In this document: positions 11,501 to 22,500 of the stretch, one piece after another
How the letters are laid out: the number at the start of each line of letters is the position of its first letter
Position numbering within the stretch: the stretch's first letter is position 1
Source of the DNA: Heterohyrax brucei
Taxonomy: Eukaryota > Chordata > Mammalia > Hyracoidea > Procaviidae
Reading direction: 5' to 3'
Assembly: GCA_028571685.1 (NCBI GenBank)
Contig: CM053146.1
Span: forward strand, 19,503,431-19,567,430
DNA: 64,000 nt
Program-made: the position numbers and the translations under genes
Notes under the pieces: model-generated
What the model was told of the DNA's origin: nothing
The model's input: only the letters and a program-made list of their open reading frames with translations
Databases searched by the model: none

Positions 11501-14500
11501 CCTGGCCCTGGCTATCCTGTGCTGTCCACAAAGTTTGTTAAGGTTCAGACTACTCTGCTCCTAACACCACGCTGAGTGCTGACAGCACAGTGATCCTGAT
11601 TACGTCTATGTGGGGGCCTCCACATCGGGGGGCAGTGGACTAGGGTGATGAGGTGAGTCTCAGAAATCCTCCTAGTACTGCTGCCCTGGGAGGGTCGGGG
11701 GCACATTCAGGCCCACAAGATTGCTGAGGAAGCCTGTAAACCACTGTGTCCACACAGTTGTGTCATAGTGGGGCCCTCCACAGCTAGCAGTGGCTATGCC
11801 AAAGCCTGGGGAGACCCAGCTCTGGTCTTCCTTAGCCTTGGTAGGCACCTGAAGGTCAGCTTTTCCAGACAGAAATGCCTGACTGCCTGTAGCATATCCA
11901 GAAAGTCCTGGGACACCTGGGAACTCCTTCACTGCTGGGACATGGAAAAACATCTTCTGGGCTGTGGAGGAAAGAGAAAGGGTCCCAGAATCCTCAGTCC
12001 AGGAGGCTTCTGGGATTTCTCTCTGAAACACCATCACTATGACAACAGGGGCTGGGGTTATCTAAAGACAGAAGGCAAAGGCCTGTGAGAGTCCCACAGC
12101 AAGCAGACTGGCAGCCCGGGTGCAGGGGTGTAGCGCTGGCCTAGCGGCTGCCCAAACTCCAGCTCAGCATTAAATCACTTTAACCTCTTTGTGACTCAGA
12201 ACTTCAGTGCCTTAAACTCAAAAACAGTTCCCCACAAGTTTCAGGGCGTTATGATTCGATGGACGATGGCAGTGAAGGTAGCTTTTACGTCTGCACTCCC
12301 TACAGTTGTAATGTGTATGGGATCAATACATTTTGGAAAGGGTGTTCAACAAGAAGGGTGAAGAGCTTTTAGGAAAGCCCTCAGGTGGGACAAAAGTTGA
12401 AATAACCAGAACACCCTTTTCTGTGAGCACGCTTCTCAGCTAAATTTTCATTTCTGGCCGGCTGTTTATTTTACCCGAGTACACAGGGCTGAAGACTGGG
12501 GCTTACGAAACTGTAGTAAGCATAGCTGTGGTGGGTACACAGAAGATGCTCCTTATATGCTTTTCTGGGGAAAAGAATTTCTCAGAATTAATTTTTTAAA
12601 TTGTGGTAAAAATATTCTAACATTTGCCACATCAACCTTTTCTACATGTACAATACAGTGACATTAATTGCATTCATTATGGAATACAACCATCACCTCC
12701 GTCCATTTCAAATTTTTTCTGCATGAATGCTTTTTGTGACTCTGGTTCACTCTGCTCCATAGACTGGGCACCTGGGCCAGCAACTGACTCACTCAGAGAG
12801 GGCCACCTTCTGTTGGCAGCCCATGCCATGCCCTGCCCTGCCCTGTCCTCAGTGTCTTATAGAGCAGGCCATTCCCACTAGCACCGGGCACTGCTCTGAT
12901 GCAAGTGTAATCAAACACTCTGAATGAGGATCCCAGGCAGCACAGACACGTCCTCCTTGTCAGCAGCAAGAGATAGCACGTCCCTTTGGTGCAGTATTTG
13001 GATAATTCTCAGGTAAGCAGTAACCCATTTACTAACATTTGGAACTACACTGCCTTGTTTATGGAGTCCTGGTGGCCCAGTGGTTAAGAGTTACAGACGC
13101 CGACCAAAAGGTGAACAGTTAAAATCTACCAGCTCCTCCTTGGAAACCCTATGGGCCAGTTCTACTCTGCCCTACAGGGTTGCTATGAGTTGGAATGACT
13201 CGATGGCAATGGGTTTGGTCTTGTTTAACAGCTACCACCATCCTCCAATCAAACCCAGCCTTGCAGTAAAGAAAGGAGGCTCGGGGAGGTCAGCGATCGG
13301 CTAAGGTCAGCAAACTGCACAGGCAGGTCCACAGGAGCCCTGACTGGTGCATTTTCTGGGGACTCTGTGTCCTCATTGTCCATCTGGTATCTGGAGAATG
13401 GTGGGCTGAGGGTTGGGGCCAGGAAGATGCCCTCTCACAAACAACAGCCTTTGCACTCCCCGTAGCCTCCTGTAAACATCTCAATAAAGTGAACTTTATG
13501 GAGGCTGCCATAAACTTGATAAAACTATTATCAGTCTATCTGGTATCTCCTCCTGCAGGTCAAAGGGAAGCCCAGTTCAGCACCCAGAGTACCACTGCTG
13601 ATGCACATCTGCCTGGTCCCCTGGCAGTTCCCCAGCTTGGTAAGAGCCCGCTACCTGCAGCAGACCCCTGGCCCTCCCCTCACTTACTCAGTGTGAAGCC
13701 TGTACCCAGGACTGCATATATTTGCTCCAGAATGCCTTTTCATGTCCTCTCTCTCAACCTACCAGCTCAACCTGACGGATTAGTCCAGAGATCCTGTAAC
13801 TAACTGCTGTCCAATCCACAATCCACACTGTGGCTAGAGAGAACTTTTTAAAATGCAAATTGGCTCATGTCACTCCCCTCCTTACACTTTTCTGAAGTCT
13901 CTTACTGCTTTTAGGAAAATGGCCCAGAATCCTTAGCATGGCCCGTATGACCTGCCATTCCAGCTTTATCCTGACCTATTTCTGTTGCTTTGCTCTAGCC
14001 ACACTGGCCCCTTCCAGCTTGTCATTCAGGCTACCTGCCCTTCTGCACAGGTCCTCTGCATGTGTGCCCTCTCTGCTCGACATGCTGTTCTTGCCTCACT
14101 GCACTCAGCCCACAGCTGAGTCACCCTTTTCTCCAGGAAGACCCCTTGACCACCTCAAGCTGCTCAGCTCACCCCTTGGATGCTCATGTAGCTGCAGACC
14201 TCTCTCCAAACAAGATACCACAGTGAGCTCAACTTGTGTGGTTATCTGGTTGCTTCTGTTTCTCCAGCCTTCCTGAAAAAAGGACTGAATTTCTCCATAT
14301 CCACACTAGTATATCCCAACACTGAAATGCAGATGGCTCAGGGATAAACTCCAAGTGGGAATATGCCAGGTGTTCATTGACTGGCACAAGCATGACCTGC
14401 TGGGGCACAGCGAAACAGTGGCCAGTGAAGTTATTATTCTGAGTGTCTAGCATGTGTTAGTTACTGCTACAAGCGTTTTAAAATATCAGGTGATTTATTC

Positions 14501-17500
14501 TTTAAAAATGTCCTATAAAGGGTTACTGTTATCTTCAAGAACTCTTGGCTGGCACAGATGGTTAAGTGGCTGAATATCAACCAAAAGGTCGATGGTTTGA
14601 ACCCATGCAGTGGTGCTGCAGCAGAAAGGCCTGGATATCTACTTCTGAAAGGTCACAGTGAATAGAACACAGTTCTACTCTGCAGCACATGGGGTTGCCA
14701 GGAGTCGGAACTGGCTTGACAGCAACTGTTTTGTTTTATTTATTATCATCCTCATTCTATGGATGAGAAAATGAAAATAAGGGCACAGAGAGGTTAAATA
14801 CTTCACCCAAGGCCATCCAGGCAAGAAGTGCTGAAAGTGGAACTGGAAGTCAGGCAGGTAAATGCCAAAACCACCCATCCGCACTGCCTTTGCAGGGTTG
14901 GGGAGGAGAGATGTCTTGGAGGAGGCATGGCTGCAGGAAGGGTCAAGGAGGACTCTTCCAGAGGTCAGGGGACAGCTAATGGAAACAACCACAACCTGAC
15001 TGTCAGCTGGTCAAGCAGCGATGGCCTGTGTATTGATGAGACACTAGAAGCTCTGCCTTCAGTCTTTCACACACCAGCAGGGTTGCCCATGGTGGACAGG
15101 TTCAGCAGAGCCTCTAGACTAAGACAGACCAGGAAGAAAGGCCTGGCAATCTCCTGAAAATCAGCCAATGACAATTTTATGGAACACAACAGAACACTGT
15201 TTGATACAATCTTCCAAGATGAGCACCCTCAGTTGGAAGGCACTCAAAATGCACAGTGGCCACAACGATGGACTTCAGCATGCCATGATCATGAAGATGG
15301 CAAGTGACAGGGATACTTCCCTTTCCTGTGCATGGGCCTGCTATGAGTCAAAGCCAACAAGACGGCACCTAACAAAAACAAATAATATCACTTCTTTAGG
15401 AGCTGGAAGTGTCTGGGGCAGTGGGAGGGGAGACAGACAGGGGTAGCCTCAAGTTCACAATGGAGTGGAGAATGGTGAGTGTCGGAAAGGTGGCTGGGCC
15501 ACATGGCAATACACCTGTCGCTAAACACTCACCTGCCTAGTCACCAGCTTCCTCTCAGCATGTAAATTCTTGTTTACTGAGTTCACTTCTGTCAGTCTTC
15601 CCTTTAAAGAAACTTCCAAGTAAGATACAAAAGCCAATCGTCTAGCACACTCCTCTTACTGGATGAGTGGCAAACGGGGATGTGGGAGGGGGGGACACAA
15701 CATCACATAAAGTAACACCCACCCACACTTTTTAACACATTAAAAAAAGGATTTTGCTGCCAATATTTGGATTCCTACATACAAGGTCGCTATGAGTCAG
15801 ACCCGACTTGATGGCAGTGGCTTTTGTTTGGTTTGGATCCTCCTGTGTGCCCCTAACAAGTGGAAACAGGCCAAATCTGGCAGTGATAGTCAGTTCTCTT
15901 ATTCCCACACCTCAAGGGAAATATGTTTATTAATGTGCCTCTTCCCTTGGTAAACTGCTAAATAGAAGAAAAGCCTGACTCTCATTCCCCATGGCTTCTC
16001 CTGTGATTTGACTGGGGACTGGTGGTTGTCGAGCTCTTTCACCTGTGGATGGGCCTGTCCTAACGTCCATCAGCTACCAGGGTCTGCGAGGCTACAGCCC
16101 ACCCTGTGCTCAGCTGCCACCACCTACCCTTGCCCTGGTACACCAGTTCCCGCCCTTACATCTGGTGTTATCCACTAGTCCTCTGATTTTGTTCATTCAT
16201 TCATCCATCCTTTGTACAGTCCTGGGGACACTGTGAGACCACATGCCAGAAGGACACTCAGCACTGGCCCTCAAGAAGCCCATGATCTGCAGAGAGATGG
16301 AAACAGTAGCCTGCAGAACCAGAAGCCCCAGGTACCCTGCCAGTGGGCTCAGGCTAGGTGTTTATGGACGGCCCAGGACGGATGCTCCTTGCCTAGGCAC
16401 CCATGTTGGCCCTGGTGCCAGACTAACCAGGTTCTGATCCTGCTTGTCACCTTCTCTGACTTGGGCAGCTTTAGGTAAATTTGCTGAACCTCTCTAAGTT
16501 AGTTCCTTATCCGGAAGACGGGCCAACAGCACACATCCCCAGGTTGCTAAGGGCTTGTGACCATGAGGACAGCACTGAATAGACAGGTATGAAGGAAGGA
16601 GGGCTGTCCCTCCCTATAAGGTTCCTGGGGTGCTGGGACTGGGAATCCCCCAGAGCTGTGCTACTGGTTCCATCAAGCTGACTGTGGTCCCACAGTTGGG
16701 CTGACAAACAACAGAGATTGTGGAGGGACCTTGGGCAGGACAGGTGCTGGCACTGACAGCTGAGGATGCATCCTATCCCTGGAGCCTCCTGTGTGCTAGA
16801 TGATGTCCTCAGCTTGGGGCTGGGATGTACCTTCCTGGGGGATAGCAGCATATACCTGAGGCCAGCCAGGCTCCTGTTCCCTGAATCTTTACTGGTCAGT
16901 GAGGGGGTTGGTTGAAGGAACACCCCTACGTGGCTCAACTCCCCTGCCCAGATATTTTTGAGACCACCCGAGGCTACTCTGAGGGAATTCCAACTGCAGG
17001 GCCCTAACCTACCCCTCATCCCTAGAGGTCACAGCCCTAGCCTGGCAGTACCAGGCCACCCTCCCCCTTGAGTGGAAAGAGCCTGGGCTTTGGAGCCTCT
17101 GCTTGGGGCTGAGACCTCCCAGCACTGTGTCTCAGTTATGTGACACAGAACACACGCTGGACTCTTGGCCTCCGGCCCCTCCCCAAGCATGGATCTTATT
17201 TATGAGACTGTTTATGAAGGTTTCCACAAATGAACCCAGAAAGGCACTCAGCTCAATGCCTGCACTGGTGGTCCTGCCCCTTGCCCTTCTAGGACCCTTG
17301 TCCTAGTCTTCCCCGCTTCAGTTTCCATTCCTACCTCCAGGCTATGGCATGCTGGGAGCCCTCCTCAGGCTCCTTTGTGCCTCTCCTCAGGGTGATCAAT
17401 GAAATTGGTTTCTAAAAAATCCCCTGGAACTGCCAGTCACATAAAGAACAAGCATCAGGACTGAGGTGACACTGGAGTCAAATTAGTGTTAATATGACAA

Positions 17501-19454
17501 TAAAATACACAGCTCAAAGGAAATATGGGTAGCAAACAGCCAACATTGCAACTGGAAGCATTTCAATCTTCTCAGTGCGGTGGGAGTCGGTGGGGGTGGG
17601 GGAGCAGTGCTGCTCTTGTTCTGCTGCTCCATCACCAATATTCAATACACAACATGAGAACACTTCCCATTAGGACCTGGTGACAAACGGTGCATTCCCT
17701 GCTCTCTCTCCAGAGACCCCTTGGCAGACTGATAACTTGGGATCACTCACCTGATGATCCATTTCTTTCAGATACAGCATCACTCCTCATTCTTCCTGCC
17801 ATGAATCAGGTCTCCTTTAAGAATGCCAGGAAACAAGCCTCCAGCATCCAGAAGGCCCATGGCATGCCTGGCCAGGCAGGGTGGCTTTCTGAGAGCCGGG
17901 GGAAATGCCCTGTATCCTGCCATCTGGTCTTGGGGCCCTGGGAGGAGTGCAGGGCTTCGTGCAGGATTTATCAGTTCAATGAGAGCCCACCACAGGGCCC
18001 TCTGCCTGCCTATCTTTTCCCCACAACTGTAGGAGACCCTGTTGTTGGAGGCCTTTGAGTTTATTTTCCACATAGAGTGACTCCACGTGACAGAGCAGAA
18101 CTGCCCCATATGGTTTTCTTTACTAGGTCTTTCTCCTCTGGAAGTGGCCAGGTGGGTTTGAACTGCCAAGCTCTCAGTTAGAGCAGACTACATCCCTGTT
18201 GAGCCTCCAGGGCCCCCTGGATAGCACAAACACTGAAGCACTTGGCTACTAATGGAAGGCTGGTGGTTTGGAAGAAAAACCTGGTGATCTACTCCCAAAA
18301 GATCACAGCCCACTGAAAACTCAGTTCTACTCTAATGTGAACCACACACACGTGGGGTCACCACGAGTCGGAATCAACTTGATACTCACTGGTGTGGCAG
18401 TGTTTTCGTGGATGTCAGATGAATATATGACCAAAATGAGATTATTTCAGGCTTGATGGGAACAGGGGCATATATATGTCCAAAATGAGATTATTTCAGG
18501 CTTGATGGGAACAGGGGCATCTTCAGACATTATCAGGTTTTCCATTTGAGAAAAACAAAATCCCACTTGCAACAATCTACTGAATCCTAAAAGTTGAGTC
18601 TATTGGAAATGTAAAAATCAGTAACTGTGGCACATGGCATTTGGCTAAGGTAACAATTGGGACACGGTTTGCTGACGTTGAGTGGGTGTGAGCTGCCATT
18701 CTGCAGGATATGGATTCAGATGGCCTTTCCAAACACCTTCTCCTTGGATTCTCTGCTCTGCTCAGGCTGCCTCACCGCTGGGAGGACCTGTTTCTCCCCC
18801 TCAGCCTGACACTCAAAGCCTCCGGAAGGTTCTTCCTACTCCTCCAGGTCCTGTCTCATGAATGTTACACAAGAACATGAAGGCAAGGTGCTGAGAACAG
18901 AGGCTAGTAAAGGGTCCAGGTCAGGACGGACCTTCTTGCCCTCCCGGAAGCTTACACTCTTCCCAAGCGGGGCGCTATACAGCACCCTGGAGTGTAAGCA
19001 TTCTGTACACCGTAGCATCCCCAGTACCTGGCACAGAGTTGTTGTCATTGTTAACCGCTGTTAAGTTGGATCCATCAGGGTGACCCCATGTACAAAAGAA
19101 TCAAATGCTGCTTGATCCTCTGCCATCCCACAATCATTGGTGTGCTTGAGTCTACTGTGGTGGCCCCCAGGCATCTGGCGTGCCTTCCATCTGCAGGCAC
19201 TCATCTAACACTGTATCAGGTCATCTTCTCTTGTGATTCACATGGTTTTCATCAACTATTTTTTAGAAGCAGATTACCTTTCTTTCCAGTTTGTCTTAGT
19301 TTGAAAGCTCTGCTGAAGCCTGTCCACCATGGCTTACCCCTGCTGGTATTTGAAATACTAGTGGTACAGCTTTAGCAACACACAGGCTCCCACAGTACAA
19401 CAGACAGGTAGCAGTGGAACACAGTAGGTGTTCAACAAACATCCACCATATGAG

Positions 19455-19507
<53 letters not shown>

Positions 19508-22500
19508 TGTGTGAGAGAGAGAGAGAGAGATGCAGCGCTCCCCTCCCTGCTGACTACCACGAGCTCAAGGTCTCCTGCCATTCACCTGAATCACGCTCAC
19601 AAGTTCACAGTTCCACTGATGGGCAGCTTACTGACCTGAGCACATGTGGTCTTCAGGGAAGTCAGGATCCTCCTGCAGGGTGGTCTCCTGCCCCTCGGGC
19701 AGGCCTGGGCCTCAAGGAGGACAGCACAAGGCTCTCTAGGAGAGCACCATGAATTGGGTCTTGGGCCAAGGCCATTTGTGCTGTATCTTGGGCTGCGCAG
19801 GGAACTTGCGGGGGATGTGAATAATGGCATCACTGCTACACCACAAAAAAAGCATCAGCACTTCACTCAGTGCTGCCCAAGCCCTTCTTCCTTTTCCCCT
19901 ATGCAACCTGGATAGGAGGGCGACAAGCCACAGCTGCTGGATGTCTAACAGAAAATAGGCTGATTTTATTTTATGTGCTTCTGAGTTAATGTTGGAAAAC
20001 TAGTCATAGCTTCTAAAACTAAAACTGACGGGTTGAAGGACAATGACCCAAACCTACTGCCGTTGAGTCACTCCTGACTCACAGGGACCCTATGGGACAC
20101 AGCAGAGCCACCCACAGGATTTAAACTGCCAAGCTTTTAGTTAGCAGCCATGGCACTTAGCCACTACGCCACCAGGGTTTAAAATGACAATAAATATTGG
20201 GTCAAAATGGAAAAAAAAAGGAACATAGTAGGAAGGTCCACTCCACCCTCTCCTGTGCGGACTCTTTGCAGGCCTGTGCAGCTGGCCTGGCTGATACAGA
20301 GAGCCATGGCTGAGCTCAGCTGTGTGAGAACCTGGGCTGCCTACCACCTAGGTCACGTCTCTTAAAGGCATCCCTGAGAAACATGCCTATGTAGACACCG
20401 GAGCTGAGCTGGAATGCTCAAAACTTATTTAAAAAATGTATTGTGGAGGAATACATACCAACACCTTGGCCACTGCAACTACTGTACCATTAAACAAACA
20501 AAAATAAAACCTGTTACCTTTTAGTTGATTCTGACTCAGAGCAACACTACAAGACAGAGCAGAACTGCCCCAGAGTTTCTAAGGAGGGACTGGTGGATTG
20601 CAACTGCCAACTTTTTGGTTAGCAATTGATCTCTCAACCACCATGCCACCAGGGTGCCACTGTACCATCTGGAGTACACAACTCAGTGACATTAATTACA
20701 TTCACCAGTGTAATTTTAAAAGTTTTAAAAGCTGAAGTGAAGGCTCTAGTTCTAGTTTAAACTTGTTTGAAAACTGTCAAGTTATGATACAGAAGAGATG
20801 CTGCTTGGCTGCTCTGATTTCCTTGGACTGCAATGGAATGAAAAAGGGAAAGAAAACTGTCTGTTTCCGAAATCTGTCAGGGCTAATGAACATCCACCCG
20901 GACCCCAGGCCTCACTCAGCCTGAGAAAGCACAAGCCCTGCTCGGGCCAACTCCGGAATCTGGAGGTTCTTCCCAGCACATGCTGAGGCCAGGCAGTTCC
21001 CAGGGCGGTGATCAGAACGAGCACGCCTCTGCCCCGCTGCCGGTGCAGGCACAGGATCTTGGTGTTTGGTGAACTCAGCAGCTGCTGACGTGAGCTGGCT
21101 GCATCTGGTGAGCTCACCCACCTCACTCCTCTGCCAGGTCTCAGAGAGAGGCTCAGCTTCAGGCGCTACTAAGGGGTGACCAGGGAACAAAATTCCTGCT
21201 TTCCGGTTCCCGTCCAGGCTCCCTGCAAATGGCAGCTGCTTCCCAGAAATTATCTCCCTGATTAGTTTGCTTCTTTCTAGTCCAGGTTCCTCTATAACCG
21301 GCCCTCACTAGCTCAGTCACCCTTCTACCACCCACTCATCCACCCACTCAATCGCTCTCCCACTTGCTCACCAATCCAAACACCCAAGCACCCACTCGTC
21401 TGCTTGCTCATCTACCCACTCAGACCCTCACCCATCTGCGTGCCTGCCCACCCACTCCCCTGCCCACTTCCACCCACTCACTCACCTACCCGTCATCCAT
21501 TCACTCACCCATCACACACATACCCACGCATCGACCCCATGGGCACAAAGGGCCTAATCCATCCCAGACATGGTCCAGGCCCCACAGCACTCAATCTCTG
21601 GTTATACATAAGGACATGTAACCAGCCTCAGGTCCTGCTGGTGGGAAACGGCGGTACAGGAGCCCTAGAATGGTGCTAAGGCGATCTGAGCTGGACTCGG
21701 GACCATGTTGTGGGAGAAGTGGTGACTAATCTGAGTCCTAGCAGACCACAGAGAAATTGGCCCAGCCAGCCTTTGAGGAAGGGAATTCTAAGCAGAGGGA
21801 GCCTGCCAAGGCCCCCAGTACAGAGGATGTGGGGTATGTCCACGAAACAGGAGGTAGCACAGATGTGAAAAGGATGAGGCAAAGCCATGCAGGGCTCTGC
21901 GAGGCTCACGGGAGCCTGGATTCTACCTGAGAGTGATGGGGGCCACACAGGGCTGACGGCAGGACGGGAGGGGGGAACAGATGGCAGAGGCGCCACACAG
22001 TTAGGGGAGCTGATGGTGACCTGAGATTTGTGGCAGCAAGGCAAAAGTTGCAGATAGATGGATGGTCCAAGAAGTTTGACAAGGCAGATGTGACAGGACT
22101 GGGAGACAGATACGGGCAGATGTTAAGAACAAGTGTCCAGGGGGTTAGGGAATGGGGTTAAGCACTGTGGTGGACAGTGGTGCTGATAAGGAAAGAGAAA
22201 GTCTTGTAATAGGGAAAAGAGTTAAAAGAAGAAAAAGGATTCAGGTGGACAGGGAAGGGGACAAGCATTAGTTGAGTGCATACTGCATGACAGGCACTAA
22301 GCTAGCTCTACACAGCACAACGGGCTGGATATAACCCCTCTATGTGAACTGGTGCCCACCTCAAGGTCACAGTGCTGCCAGGTGTGGGACCCCAGCCCAC
22401 CCCTACTCTCTACTTCTTACCCTGGCATGGTTGGGCCTGCAGCTCACTGTGCCACCTCTTGTCTCTCCACAGCTCCTCTGGTCTACCTGCTCCTACCAAT

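Noticed and set aside
13938-14276. 112-codon plus-strand frame rich in Leu/Ser
   Set aside because: It is explained by an L2 fragment.
16507-17019. 170-codon minus-strand frame
   Set aside because: No motif, start context or flanking splice evidence; composition is typical of GC-rich intron.
18430-18521. CRISPR-like direct repeat
   Set aside because: Only two units with an 8-bp gap in a mammalian intron; this is a simple tandem duplication.
19414-19752. Cys/Val-repeat frame
   Set aside because: It is produced by the GT/GA microsatellite.
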